Shown here one piece after another: positions 16,529 through 25,138 of a stretch of 41,033 bases of DNA. A program made the position numbers and the translations under genes. Source of the DNA: Planctomycetales bacterium (lineage in GTDB: Bacteria > Planctomycetota > Planctomycetia > Isosphaerales > Isosphaeraceae); contig DAIDHX010000185.1 of NCBI GenBank assembly GCA_027451885.1, forward strand, positions 1-41,033. Reading direction: 5' to 3'. A model generated the notes under the pieces. It ran no database searches and was not told the DNA's origin. It saw only the letters and a program-made list of their open reading frames with translations. The stretch's first letter is position 1; each line of letters opens with the position of its first letter.

Positions 16529-17554
16529 CTGGCGCGGGCGCGCCCGCTCTCCCGCGCCTCGGAACGCAGGGTCATCTACGGCTTCACGGCGATCCTGGTC
16601 GTCGCCGTCTATGGGATTTGCGGCTACCTCGCTCTGGGCTGGAGCGGGCCAGATGCGATCTATCAGGTGGTCATCACCGTCTCCGGCGTGGGCTTTGGCG
16701 AGGTTCGGCCGATCCTCACGCCGCTCGCCCGCACCCATACCATGCTGCTGATCGCGGCCGGTACCCTTGCCTTTGCCTTCACCCTCGCTTCCTTCGTACA
16801 GCTCCTGACCGAGAGCGAGATCCTCGACTTCCTGGGACGCCAGCGCATGCACAAGCAGATCGAGAAACTCAACGATCACACCATCGTGGCGGGCTATGGC
16901 CGGGTGGGCGCACTCGTGTGCGAAGAGCTGGCGGCCCGCGCGCTTCCATTCGTGGTCATCGAGCAATCGCCGGAAGTCTCCGAGGACGTCCGCGCCCGCG
17001 GTTATCTCTGCGTCACCGGCGACGCCACCGACGAGAAGGTCCTCCGAGAGGCGGGATTTGAAAAGGCCCGGGTGATCGTGAGCGTGATGCCCAACGACGC
17101 CGAGAACGTGTTCATCACCCTCACCGCGCGGCAGACCTGTGCGAATATCACAATCATCGCCCGCGCGGAGCAGCCGAATACGCCGCACAAGCTCCGGCAG
17201 GCGGGCGCGGACCATATCGTGATGCCCGCGGTGATCGGGGCCAATCGGATCGTCTCACTGCTGACAAACCCAGGCGCGGTGGAATTCGCGGAGCTCGTCA
17301 CCAATCGAGGCAGCGTGGAAATCGAGCTCGACGAGGCGCTGATTCAGTCCGCGAGCCCGCTCGTGGGGCACACGCTGCGCGACTCGGACATCAAACGACG
17401 CACAGGGGTGATCATCGTGGCGATCAAGCGGGCTGACGGCCGGCTGGAATTCCCGGTCACAGGGGACGAGATCATGGCCGCTGGCGACCGAGTGGTGCTC
17501 CTGGGACGGAAGTCGAACCTGGATGACTTCCGCAAGGAATACCGCGTGACCTGA
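16529..17554 (+). CDS. Two-TM potassium channel with RCK (TrkA) domains; start codon unclear
   Basis: The protein has two membrane helices around a pore with filter-like TVSGVGFGEVRP. An RCK N domain follows (HTIVAGYGRVG, a Rossmann GxGxxG, and TGDATDEKVL), then a C-terminal RCK_C/TrkA_C domain (GHTLRDSDIKRRTGVIIVAI). This is the MthK-like layout common in cyanobacteria and planctomycetes. It gates K+ flux across the inner membrane, with nucleotide or Ca2+ often the ligand. No ATG, GTG or TTG occurs in frame between the permease stop and the first helix. The first in-frame GTG (16667) would cut the pore. The end given here is a CTG at 16529, which would yield ARARPLSRASERRVIYGF. Either a rare start or a frameshift from the ATG at 16440 is needed. 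Gene identity is strong, start is not. Confidence 0.8.
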   Translation: MARARPLSRASERRVIYGFTAILVVAVYGICGYLALGWSGPDAIYQVVITVSGVGFGEVRPILTPLARTHTMLLIAAGTLAFAFTLASFVQLLTESEILDFLGRQRMHKQIEKLNDHTIVAGYGRVGALVCEELAARALPFVVIEQSPEVSEDVRARGYLCVTGDATDEKVLREAGFEKARVIVSVMPNDAENVFITLTARQTCANITIIARAEQPNTPHKLRQAGADHIVMPAVIGANRIVSLLTNPGAVEFAELVTNRGSVEIELDEALIQSASPLVGHTLRDSDIKRRTGVIIVAIKRADGRLEFPVTGDEIMAAGDRVVLLGRKSNLDDFRKEYRVT

Positions 17555-17613
17555 ACCGACGAACAGATTTCGTACGGTAGATGACACGCATCCGGGTGAG
17601 TTTGACGGTTGAA

Positions 17614-17653
17614 ACGAAAAACGCCGCGGGTCGGAAATCCGACACACGGCGTT
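17614..17653 (-). terminator. Intrinsic terminator of the rplM-rpsI operon
   Basis: AACGCCG (17620-17626) pairs with CGGCGTT (17647-17653), with an inner GTCGGA/TCCGAC stem and an AA loop. Read on the minus strand the hairpin is followed by a T-rich stretch (complement of 17611-17620). It lies 34 bp beyond the rpsI stop. On the plus strand no T-run follows, so it does not obviously serve the converging potassium-channel gene. Confidence 0.8.
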
Positions 17654-17686
17654 CGTGAGGCTCTGTTCGATTTCGTACTGAGTCGA

Positions 17687-18091
17687 TCAGCGCTTGGAGA
17701 ACTGGAAGCTCTTGCGGGCCTTCTTGTGGCCAAACTTTTTGCGTTCGACCATGCGGGAGTCGCGGGTGAGGAGCCCGCTTTCACGCAGCGTCTGGTCCAG
17801 GTCGGGGCGGAAGATCTTGAGCGCCCGGGCAAGGCCAAGCAGCACTGCGCCCGACTGGCTGTGCTTGCCGCTGCCGCGCACGTTCACGAAGACGTCGGTC
17901 CGGGCTTCCATCTCAGTGAGCCTGAGAGGCGAGCGGACGTCCATCTGCTGCACTTCGAGCGGGAAGTAGGTGTTGCACTCGAGGCCATTGACCATGAACT
18001 TGCCGCTTCCCTCACGGATGCGGACGCGGGCGACAGCCGTCTTGCGCCGGCCTGTGCCCCAGGTATATACGCTCGTCGCCGTCGCGGTCAT
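17687..18091 (-). CDS. rpsI: 30S ribosomal protein S9
   Basis: A 134-residue protein with the S9 pattern: GTGRRKTAVARVRI near the start, FMVNGLECNTYFP, GSGKHSQSGAVLLGLARAL, LLTRDSRMVERKKFGHKKARKSFQFSKR at the end. The C-terminal Lys/Arg tail that reaches the tRNA in the P site is intact. AAGGGA precedes the ATG at 18091. It is the second gene of the classic rplM-rpsI pair, 74 bp after rplM, and is followed by an intrinsic terminator. Confidence 0.97.
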   Translation of the reverse strand: MTATATSVYTWGTGRRKTAVARVRIREGSGKFMVNGLECNTYFPLEVQQMDVRSPLRLTEMEARTDVFVNVRGSGKHSQSGAVLLGLARALKIFRPDLDQTLRESGLLTRDSRMVERKKFGHKKARKSFQFSKR

Positions 18092-18165
18092 TTTCGTCCC
18101 TTGGAATCAAAGTCGGTCGCCCCGGCGCCCGCCGGGGCAATGAGTTCGCACGAGTTGGAGCTGGC

Positions 18166-18708
18166 TCAGGCATCGGCCTCAGATTCCGCGGCAGTTGCCC
18201 CGGCCACGGCGGCAGCGTGAGCCAGCAGCCCCTTGGGCAGCGGCGGAAGCTGAATACCGGCGGCAGCAGGACGGCCCGAGTACGCCTCCAGCACGATCGG
18301 CTGCTGCGCCTGGTGGGGATGGTCCGGCCCCACAAAAAGCTTGAGCTTGTCCATCATGTGCCGGCCCAGCTTGCTCTTGGGCATCATGCGCTCGATGGCG
18401 AGCTCAAGAATACGTTCCGGCCTGCGCTGGAATAGCTTCCACGCAGCCTCTTCACGCTGGCCACCAGGATAGCCCGAATAGCGCTGGTAGGTCTTCTGCC
18501 GCCACTTCTCGCCCGTGAAGACGACCTTGTCGACGTTGGTCACGATCACGTAATCGCCCGTGTCGACGTGCGGCGTGTATGTGGGACGGTGCTTACCCAT
18601 CAAAATGGGAGCAATCTGGGCCGCCAACCGACCAACCACGAGCCCCGTGGCGTCGATTACGTACCAGTGCTTGGCCAGCTCCCCAGTCTTCGCTTGATAA
18701 CAGTTCAT
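18166..18708 (-). CDS. rplM: 50S ribosomal protein L13 with C-terminal extension
   Basis: A 180-residue protein whose first 140 residues match L13: WYVIDATGLVVGRLAAQIAPIL, GDYVIVTNVDKVVFTGEKW, the YSGYPGG loop, and AIERMMPKSKLGRHMMDKL followed by KLFVGPDHPHQAQQP. About 35 extra residues, Ala/Pro-rich, follow the usual end (typical length about 142-145); they have no recognised domain. The ATG at 18708 is chosen because a good promoter lies at 18777-18804, which excludes a start at 18804. Confidence 0.95.
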   Translation of the reverse strand: MNCYQAKTGELAKHWYVIDATGLVVGRLAAQIAPILMGKHRPTYTPHVDTGDYVIVTNVDKVVFTGEKWRQKTYQRYSGYPGGQREEAAWKLFQRRPERILELAIERMMPKSKLGRHMMDKLKLFVGPDHPHQAQQPIVLEAYSGRPAAAGIQLPPLPKGLLAHAAAVAGATAAESEADA

Positions 18709-18776
18709 GAACCGTGACGCCTGAATGCCGAGTAGCGCGATCGCCTCCTTGAACAGGCGTCGCTGTCGAAAATCCC

Positions 18777-18804
18777 ATCGTACCACGCTCCGGGCGGACG
18801 TCAA
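18777..18804 (-). promoter_or_regulatory. rplM-rpsI promoter
   Basis: On the minus strand TTGACG (18799-18804) and TACGAT (18777-18782) are 16 bases apart, five and four consensus matches. The predicted transcript would start near 18770, giving a leader of about 60 bases before the rplM ATG. Confidence 0.6.
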
Positions 18805-18956
18805 GGGGTGCGATGCAAATCATGGCGCACGGCCGTCCAGTCGAATGACGTTCGATTCGCATTCGGGCGCGGTCGATTTGAAAAGGAACGCCCTGAACGC
18901 CAGAATGGCGGCCGAATCGCTGCACGCTTCCCGGACCTTCAGGGATTGAACCGACG

Positions 18957-19544
18957 ATGTCGCATGCACCTCGGATACTGGCGTTCGCCGGCAGCACCCG
19001 CGCTGGCTCCTGGAACAAGAAGCTGGTCAAGATCGCCGCCGACTCAGCGCGCGAGGCAGGCGCGGAGGTCACCCTGCTCGACCTGAAGCACTATCCGCTG
19101 CCGATCTTTGACCAGGATCTCGAGGCGGCGGCCGGCTTGCCCGAGAACGCTCAGAAGCTCAAGGCCCTCTTCGTCAGCCATCATGGGCTTCTGATTTCAT
19201 CGCCCGAGTACAACAGCTCGATCTCGGCACTGCTCAAGAACACAATCGACTGGGTCTCTCGGGCGGTACCGGGCGAGCCGCCGATGGCCGCGTTTCGGGG
19301 CAAGGTCGCGAGCCTGATCTGTGCTTCGCCAGGCGCGCTTGGCGGCCTGCGCGGGCTTGTGCACCTGCGCTCGATTCTGGGCAATATTGGAGTGATCGTG
19401 CTGCCTGATCAGGTGGCAATCTCCAGGGCGCATGAGGCCTTCAGCGCCGACGACGCCCTCAAGGACCCTGACCAGGCAGGCAAGGTGCGCGAGATTGGCA
19501 AAACGCTGGCCGAGACCTCGCGGAGGTTGTTGCGGGAAGCGTGA
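18957..19544 (+). CDS. NADPH-dependent FMN reductase family protein
   Basis: A 195-residue flavodoxin-fold protein of the NADPH-dependent FMN/quinone reductase family (YieF/ArsH/azoreductase type). The N-terminal FMN phosphate loop AGSTRAGSWNKKL, the second loop SPEYNSSISALLKNTIDW and the third SPGALGGLRGLVHLRSIL are all present and complete. Such enzymes reduce flavins, quinones, azo compounds or metals with NAD(P)H and are cytoplasmic. It stands alone, divergent from rplM, and converges on the response-regulator gene with a 13-bp gap. The natural substrate cannot be read from sequence. Confidence 0.9.
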   Translation: MSHAPRILAFAGSTRAGSWNKKLVKIAADSAREAGAEVTLLDLKHYPLPIFDQDLEAAAGLPENAQKLKALFVSHHGLLISSPEYNSSISALLKNTIDWVSRAVPGEPPMAAFRGKVASLICASPGALGGLRGLVHLRSILGNIGVIVLPDQVAISRAHEAFSADDALKDPDQAGKVREIGKTLAETSRRLLREA

Positions 19545-19557
19545 ACCCCGCGCTGGT

Positions 19558-20529
19558 TTACGCGGCGGATTTGCGCCTCTTGATCATCGTGATCTGGTTG
19601 CCGCGCTCATTGAACGACACCTGGTCCATGAAGGTGCGAATGAGCAGCAGGCCGCGCCCGCCGATGCGATTCAGGTCCAGAGGGTCGACCGGGCGGTTGA
19701 AGAGTGAGACATCAAAGCCTGGCCCCTCGTCGGATACGACGAAGCAGGCGGCGTTGCGGTCGATCTGGACCTTCACGCGCAGTTGCCGCGACGCGTAAGG
19801 CTCGATTTCACTGCGTGCTTTGACCAGGTCGTCGTAGAGCCGTTCGTCCTGCTGGCGGAGGTCGGAGCTGACTTCCAGGTTGCCGTGGAACATGGCGTTT
19901 GTGAGGGCTTCTTGCAAGGCGACGCCGACCTGCAAAAAGCCGATGGAATCGCAGAGCTCGAGTTCGGCGAGATCCTCCTGGATATGCTTGAGGAGTGGCA
20001 TGATGAGGCTGGGATCGTTTTCGATCTCGAACGCCGACTCCCGGCCCACAGCGCGTTCGAGGATGCGCCTGCGTTCGCGGCTGGAAGCGGTGAGCTCCAG
20101 GATCCGCCTCAGGGTTGGCCGCAGGTCGCGTGCCAGATCTTTTTTAGGGATATAGTTCGTGGCCCCTGCGCGGAGCGCACGAACGGCCGTTTCTTCATTA
20201 CCGTAGGCGGTCATGAGTACCACGGGGATCTCCGGATGGCGTTCCCGAACCTGCTCGACGAGAGCAAGCCCTTCCATATCGGGCATGACGAGATCGGTGA
20301 AAAGGACGGCGGGGGACTCGCGTTCGACAGCTTGGAGACCCTCGCGGCCGTTGGCTGCGAAGGCGACGCGAACGCCTTCCATTTTATCGAGCAGGCGGCC
20401 GACGACGTGGCGGTCGAAGGAACAGTCGTCGACCACGAGAACGGTCACCGGTCCGGTCGATTCCTCAGGTGGGAATAACGAGCAGGTTTCGGGCTGGATT
20501 AACTCAAGCGGCATGGTCGTCGAATCCAT
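19558..20529 (-). CDS. Response regulator fused to a HATPase_c (anti-sigma/serine-kinase-like) domain
   Basis: A 323-residue protein. Residues 28-145 form a receiver domain with the acidic pair D34-D35 (VVDDC), phospho-acceptor D79 (FTDLVMPD), T107 and K129. Residues about 165-320 form a GHKL ATPase with N box LQEALTNAMFHGN, G1 box SDEGPGF and G2 box GGRGLLLIRTFMD. The pattern fits RsbW/SpoIIAB-like anti-sigma kinases rather than histidine kinases, since no DHp phospho-acceptor domain is seen. Phosphorylation of the receiver would thus control an anti-sigma-like ATPase. No sensor kinase, sigma factor or STAS partner lies in the window. The ATG at 20529 is used; an ATG at 20514 is possible. 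It lies 104 bp behind alaS on the same strand. Confidence 0.85.
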   Translation of the reverse strand: MDSTTMPLELIQPETCSLFPPEESTGPVTVLVVDDCSFDRHVVGRLLDKMEGVRVAFAANGREGLQAVERESPAVLFTDLVMPDMEGLALVEQVRERHPEIPVVLMTAYGNEETAVRALRAGATNYIPKKDLARDLRPTLRRILELTASSRERRRILERAVGRESAFEIENDPSLIMPLLKHIQEDLAELELCDSIGFLQVGVALQEALTNAMFHGNLEVSSDLRQQDERLYDDLVKARSEIEPYASRQLRVKVQIDRNAACFVVSDEGPGFDVSLFNRPVDPLDLNRIGGRGLLLIRTFMDQVSFNERGNQITMIKRRKSAA

Positions 20530-20633
20530 GAGCGAGGCAGGGACGAGCCGCGCCGCGACGCGCGGCGGTGCATCGATCCCTGCTGCAATGGTAGGCCATG
20601 CCTGGCGGAGTGTCGGGACGCGTGCAGGAGCGG

Positions 20634-23252
20634 CTAGGCGCCTGTACGGGCATGCGCATAGCGCCTGGCTTCGTCGAGCGCGGCGGGAATCTGGGCAGGA
20701 TCCTTGCCGCCCGCCTGGGCCATGTCCGCCCGTCCGCCGCCGCCGCCGCCGACCCTGGGCGCAACCTGCTTCAGCCACTGGCCGGCGTTCCAGCCCTGCT
20801 CCACCAGGTCTGGCGAGAGCCCGGCCACAAGCAGCACCTTGCCATCGGCAGGTGCGACCAGCAGTGCGGCCAGGCCCCTGGGTTGCTTGCGTTTGAGCAC
20901 ATCCACAAGCTGCCGCATGTCGTCCGCGGAGACGCCTTCGAGCGCGGCGACGACGACCCGCGCGCCGGCGATCGATTCCGCGCCCGCGAGCAGATCGTCG
21001 GCGGAGGTTTTCGCCGCGGCGTCTCTTGGTCGGGAGGCTTGCTTCTTGAGTGTCTTGTTTTCTTCGACAAGCGCCGAGGCACGGACGGCTACCTGCGCTG
21101 GGGGGACGCGAAGGGTTTCCGCAAGGCTCGTGACGAGTTCTTCCTCCTCGCGCACGTGCTCGAACGCGGATGCTCCGACCAGGGCCGTGATGCGCCTGGT
21201 GCCTGAGGCCACGGACTCCTCGCCGATGATCTTGAAGAGCCCCACCTGGGCCACGTTGTCGAGGTGGGTGCCGCCGCAGAGCTCTCGAGAGTAATCGCCC
21301 ATCTGGACGACGCGGACGATGTCGGGATATTTTTCGCCGAAAAGCGCCATCGCACCGCTCTTCCTGGCTTCGTCGATGGGCATTCGAGACCAGACGACGG
21401 GGGCGGAGCCGAGCACGAGGTGGTTGACCTTTTCCTCGATCACCCGCAGTCGATCGCGGCCGACGGCCTCGGGATTGCCGAAGTCGAACCGCAGCCGGTC
21501 GGGCTCGACCTTGCTGCCAGCCTGCTGGGCGTGGCGGCCGAGGACGTCATGGAGTACGTGGTGCAGCAGGTGGGTCGCGGTATGAGCGCGGCGGATCGCC
21601 TGGCGGCGGCGGGCGTCGACCGTGGCCTCGATCCTGTCATTCACGGCGACGCGTCCGGAGACGAGCTTGCCCAGGTGAATGGTGAAGTCATGGTCGCGCC
21701 TGGTGTCGCCGACCTCGAAGACGAAGTCATCCGCCTGGATTGTGCCTGTATCGCCGACCTGGCCGCCTGACTCGCCGTAAAACGGCGTGCGGTCGAGCAC
21801 GAGTGCGAGCGGCGCCTGGGCGTCTGCCGCGCCGGCCTCGACGCTCTCGGCAAGGCGGCCGCCAGCCACGATGCCAATCACCTTGCCCTCGGCGGTTGTG
21901 GTTGCGTAGCCCAGGAATTCGGTCGCGGCGGGATGGCTTGCCTTGAGCGTATCGAGCGGGCCCGCGCTGAAGACCGCGGCCGCCTCGGTCGTGCCGCGGG
22001 AAACTTCCGAGTGCCGTTTCCGTTCCGCGTCGAACCCTGCGCGATCGAGCCCCAGACCCGCCTCGTGCGCCAGGCTCTCCACGACCTCGACCGGGATACC
22101 GTAGGTGGCGTGGAGGGTGAACGCATCCTTGCCCGAAACCGCCCTGTCGCCGGCGGCCTGGGTTTTCTTGAAGGTGCGGTTCAAGAGCCCCAGGCCGTTT
22201 TCAAGGTTCGCCAGGAACTGCTCTTCTTCTTGCTTGATTGTCACGGCCACGCGTGAAGCGCTTTCGAGGAGCTCGGGATAGGGCCCGCTCATCGCCTCTG
22301 CCACAACGGGCGCCACGAGGTGCAGGAATGGCTCGCGGCGACCCATCTGGTAAGCGTCGAGCACCGCGCGGCGAAGCAACCGGCGAATGACATACCCTTG
22401 CATCTCCGGCCCGGGCCGGACGTTTTCATGGATCGAGAAAAGCAGCGCCCGGGTGTGATCGGCCATGCGCCTGATGCGGACGCCGTCGGGGCTCGAGCGG
22501 TCGTACGGCACGCCCAGGGCGTCGGCGACCGCGGCCACAATGGGCTTGAAGATGTCGATCTCGAAGACGGTGTCGACCCCCTGCAAGCAGGCCGCTGCGC
22601 GTTCGAGGCCCATGCCGGTGTCGATGTTTTTCTTGGGCAAGGGCTCGAGCACGCCTGGCCCGGTGCGGTTGAACTGGGTGAAGACGAGGTTCCAGATCTC
22701 GACTTCCTTCGGCCCCGCGCCGTGGTAGAAGATCTCGGAACAGGGCCCGCAGACGCCGTTGGGCCCGTGCGTGGGCGCGCCCGCCGGCCAGAAATTGTCA
22801 TCCTCCCCCATGCGCGTGATCCGCGCCGCGGGCACGTTGATCTCGTCGTGCCAGATGTTGTAGGCATCGTCGTCGTCGAGGTAGACGGTAATGGTGAGGC
22901 GTTCCGCGGGCAGCTTGAGGGTGCGAGTGAGGAACTCCCAGGCCCAGTGGATGGCCTCACGCTTGAAGTAATCGCCGAAGCTGAAGTTCCCGAGCATCTC
23001 AAAGAAGGTCTCGTGGAACGGGGTGCGGCCGACGTTCTCGATATCGCCGGTGCGGAGGCATTTCTGGCAGGTGGTTGCGCGGGTGAAGGCGGGGTCGCCC
23101 AGGCCCATGAATTCGCGTTTGAACTGGTTCATGCCCGCGGGGGTGAAGAGCACGGTGGGATCGTTGGGCACGAGCAGGTCGCTCGGCCTGCGGATGCAGC
23201 CCTTGCTCACAAAGAACTCGAGATACGCTTCGCGGAATTCGTCGGTTTTCAT
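20634..23252 (-). CDS. alaS: Alanine--tRNA ligase
   Basis: An 872-residue class II synthetase of normal length. It attaches alanine to tRNA-Ala and edits Ser/Gly mischarging. Seen in order are the catalytic domain (motif 1 around PTVLFTPAGMNQFKREFMG, motif 2 with RTPFHETFFEMLGNFSFGDYF, and GLERAAACLQGV), the tRNA-recognition helices, the editing domain with HxxxH in RRAHTATHLLHHVL and the matching Cys/His in CGGTHLDN, and the C-Ala domain with a Gly-rich GGGGGGRADMAQAGG. The start is the ATG at 23252, which gives the family N terminus MKTDEFREAYLEFF. No clear ribosome binding site is visible. Confidence 0.97.
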   Translation of the reverse strand: MKTDEFREAYLEFFVSKGCIRRPSDLLVPNDPTVLFTPAGMNQFKREFMGLGDPAFTRATTCQKCLRTGDIENVGRTPFHETFFEMLGNFSFGDYFKREAIHWAWEFLTRTLKLPAERLTITVYLDDDDAYNIWHDEINVPAARITRMGEDDNFWPAGAPTHGPNGVCGPCSEIFYHGAGPKEVEIWNLVFTQFNRTGPGVLEPLPKKNIDTGMGLERAAACLQGVDTVFEIDIFKPIVAAVADALGVPYDRSSPDGVRIRRMADHTRALLFSIHENVRPGPEMQGYVIRRLLRRAVLDAYQMGRREPFLHLVAPVVAEAMSGPYPELLESASRVAVTIKQEEEQFLANLENGLGLLNRTFKKTQAAGDRAVSGKDAFTLHATYGIPVEVVESLAHEAGLGLDRAGFDAERKRHSEVSRGTTEAAAVFSAGPLDTLKASHPAATEFLGYATTTAEGKVIGIVAGGRLAESVEAGAADAQAPLALVLDRTPFYGESGGQVGDTGTIQADDFVFEVGDTRRDHDFTIHLGKLVSGRVAVNDRIEATVDARRRQAIRRAHTATHLLHHVLHDVLGRHAQQAGSKVEPDRLRFDFGNPEAVGRDRLRVIEEKVNHLVLGSAPVVWSRMPIDEARKSGAMALFGEKYPDIVRVVQMGDYSRELCGGTHLDNVAQVGLFKIIGEESVASGTRRITALVGASAFEHVREEEELVTSLAETLRVPPAQVAVRASALVEENKTLKKQASRPRDAAAKTSADDLLAGAESIAGARVVVAALEGVSADDMRQLVDVLKRKQPRGLAALLVAPADGKVLLVAGLSPDLVEQGWNAGQWLKQVAPRVGGGGGGRADMAQAGGKDPAQIPAALDEARRYAHARTGA

Positions 23253-23356
23253 GTTCGATCGTAATCGCCGGCTGGGAGAACGGGGAGCGGCCCGCAAGGG
23301 GCGTGCTCGAAGTCACGTATTGTGGTGCGCAGAGGGGGGAATCATCAACCCGGCGG

Positions 23357-24784
23357 TCACTTGACGACAACGGGGCCGGTGTCGGTCTCGAGCGTCACGG
23401 GTCCAGAGGAGCCGGCGACGGCCTCGGCAAAGCCGCGGGGCGTGGCGATCAGCTTGCCGGCCGCCTTATGGATCAGTTGCCCCTTTTTGAGCCCGGACTC
23501 GGCGGCGGCGCTGCCGTCCACGACCTCGACGACCACGACCGCCTTTCGCGGCCGCTCCGTGAACAAAGGCGCTGCCGCACGCACGTCGAGCGGACTCGGA
23601 TAGTCGACCCGCAGCCCGCGCCAGGGCTTCGGCCGGTTGGTGACAATCACCTCGCCGTCGACGGGATATTTGTCGAGCACCACCGCGCGCTCGAGCACCT
23701 CACCGCCGCGGCGGATCTTGAGCTTGACCTCCTCACCCGGCCCGAACGAGTTGATCGCCAGAATCAGCGTGTCAAAATCAACGACCGTCACACCACCGAC
23801 TGAGAGGATCTCATCACCGCGCAAGAGCTGGGCGTTCGCGGCGGGCGAGCCGGCCTGGACCTGGTCGACATGGTTCGTGAAGCCCATGTCGGCCTTGATG
23901 CCCAGGAAGCCGTACTCGACTTCCTTACCTTGCCGCAGGGTCTCAAGCGCCCTGCGTCCGAGCCGATCCATGGGAATGGCGTAGCCCGCCATGGCGTCGA
24001 ATCCCTGGGGGCTCGCGGCCGAGGTGGTGATGCCGACGAGCTCTCCCTTGAGATTCACGACGGCGCCGCCGCTCATGCCCAGGTTGAGCTTGGCGTCAAG
24101 CTGGAGCAGTGTGGGGTAATTCGGCAGCCGCAAGGCCGCTCGCGGGGCACGCATCTCGTCGAGATCGGCCTCAACCCGCCGCGCCAGGTTCGAGAGAATG
24201 CCCCAGCTTGCCGAGGGCTTGCCGTCGCGGGCGGCATTGAAGGGGTTGCCAAGCGCGAGCAGGAACGACCCCTTCCGGAGCGTAGCCGCGTCGCCAATCT
24301 TGATGGGCCGCAGCCTGGGTCCCGCCATGCCCTCGACCTCGACGGGAGCGATCACCGCCAGGTCGCTACGAGGATCGCCGGCGATCACCTCGGCCAGGAA
24401 TTGCTGGCGTTCCGCCGCGCGGACGATGAGCCGTTCCGCTCCCTTGATCACGTGGAAGGTGGTGAGGATTTCGCCGTGATCGCCCACGACCACGCCCGAG
24501 CCGTAATCGAAGGAGATCAGATCGGGCTCGTCACGTTCGAAGAGGCGAACCGCGCCGACCGGGAAATCCTCGCCGGCTCGTCCCTTGCCGCGGCCTCGCA
24601 CCGCGAGGGTGGTTTCGCTGCCGCTGCTCTTGAAGCGATGGATTGCGACGACCGAGGGCTCAGCCTGGGCGATGGCGCCTGAGATCGCCCGTTCAAGCGC
24701 CTGGACGAGATCGTCGGCAGCAGGGGCCGGCTGCTGGGCGCAGGCGAGCAAGGCAAGAATGGGCGTCAGCAACAGGGCGCTCAT
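23357..24784 (-). CDS. Trypsin-like serine protease with two PDZ domains (HtrA/DegP-like)
   Basis: A 475-residue exported protease. The hydrophobic N terminus ends in LLAC with Cys15, so it may be a lipoprotein, though the N region lacks the usual positive charge. The chymotrypsin-fold triad is H111 (LTTFHVIKG), D141 (DPRSDLAVI) and S238 (LGMSGGAVVN); the last motif reads GMSGG where HtrA proteins have GNSGG. Two PDZ domains follow, about 290-375 (GSPAANAQLLRGDEILSVGG) and 385-475 (SAAAESGLKKGQLIHKAAG). These proteins degrade or refold damaged envelope proteins. The ATG at 24784 has AGGA eight bases upstream. It is divergent from the ExbB operon and 104 bp upstream of alaS on the same strand. 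Confidence 0.88.
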   Translation of the reverse strand: MSALLLTPILALLACAQQPAPAADDLVQALERAISGAIAQAEPSVVAIHRFKSSGSETTLAVRGRGKGRAGEDFPVGAVRLFERDEPDLISFDYGSGVVVGDHGEILTTFHVIKGAERLIVRAAERQQFLAEVIAGDPRSDLAVIAPVEVEGMAGPRLRPIKIGDAATLRKGSFLLALGNPFNAARDGKPSASWGILSNLARRVEADLDEMRAPRAALRLPNYPTLLQLDAKLNLGMSGGAVVNLKGELVGITTSAASPQGFDAMAGYAIPMDRLGRRALETLRQGKEVEYGFLGIKADMGFTNHVDQVQAGSPAANAQLLRGDEILSVGGVTVVDFDTLILAINSFGPGEEVKLKIRRGGEVLERAVVLDKYPVDGEVIVTNRPKPWRGLRVDYPSPLDVRAAAPLFTERPRKAVVVVEVVDGSAAAESGLKKGQLIHKAAGKLIATPRGFAEAVAGSSGPVTLETDTGPVVVK

Positions 24785-24918
24785 GTGCGATTCCTTGGCG
24801 AGGCCGGTCGACTCGTCCGCGGTCGACTCCAGGAAATTATCATAACCGCGCGCGTGGTCCGCCGTGCATCCCCGAGAGCGGTGGCGAGGCGGCCTGTCTT
24901 CGCGGATCGTGCACTGAG

Positions 24919-24947
24919 TTGACACACCTCGCTCCGAGTCCGATAGT
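24919..24947 (+). promoter_or_regulatory. Candidate promoter for the ExbB/ExbD operon
   Basis: A perfect TTGACA (24919-24924) is followed after 17 bases by GATAGT (24942-24947), four of six matches. The predicted leader before the ATG at 25139 is about 185 bases and shows no other gene or recognised RNA element. Confidence 0.45.
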
Positions 24948-25138
24948 CTAGAGTGATGTGATGTCTTGCGGGCCGCGGATGGGGCAGCGCGGCGCGATGG
25001 AGCAAACCCAGGCGCGACCGGCGTTAGGTCACGAGCGGCTTCGAAAATCGTAATTCTGCAAGGCGGCCTGCGACTTCAGGGACCCACGCGCGCGGCGTGC
25101 GGCCAGGTCGCCAGCCGGGGCCTCGGGAGGAGACTTCG

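Noticed and set aside
16440-16751. Frame starting at the ATG that abuts the permease stop, as a separate gene
   Set aside because: Its product is Arg/Ser/Pro-rich out-of-frame translation of the channel's helices. It is of interest only as a possible frameshift start for the channel.
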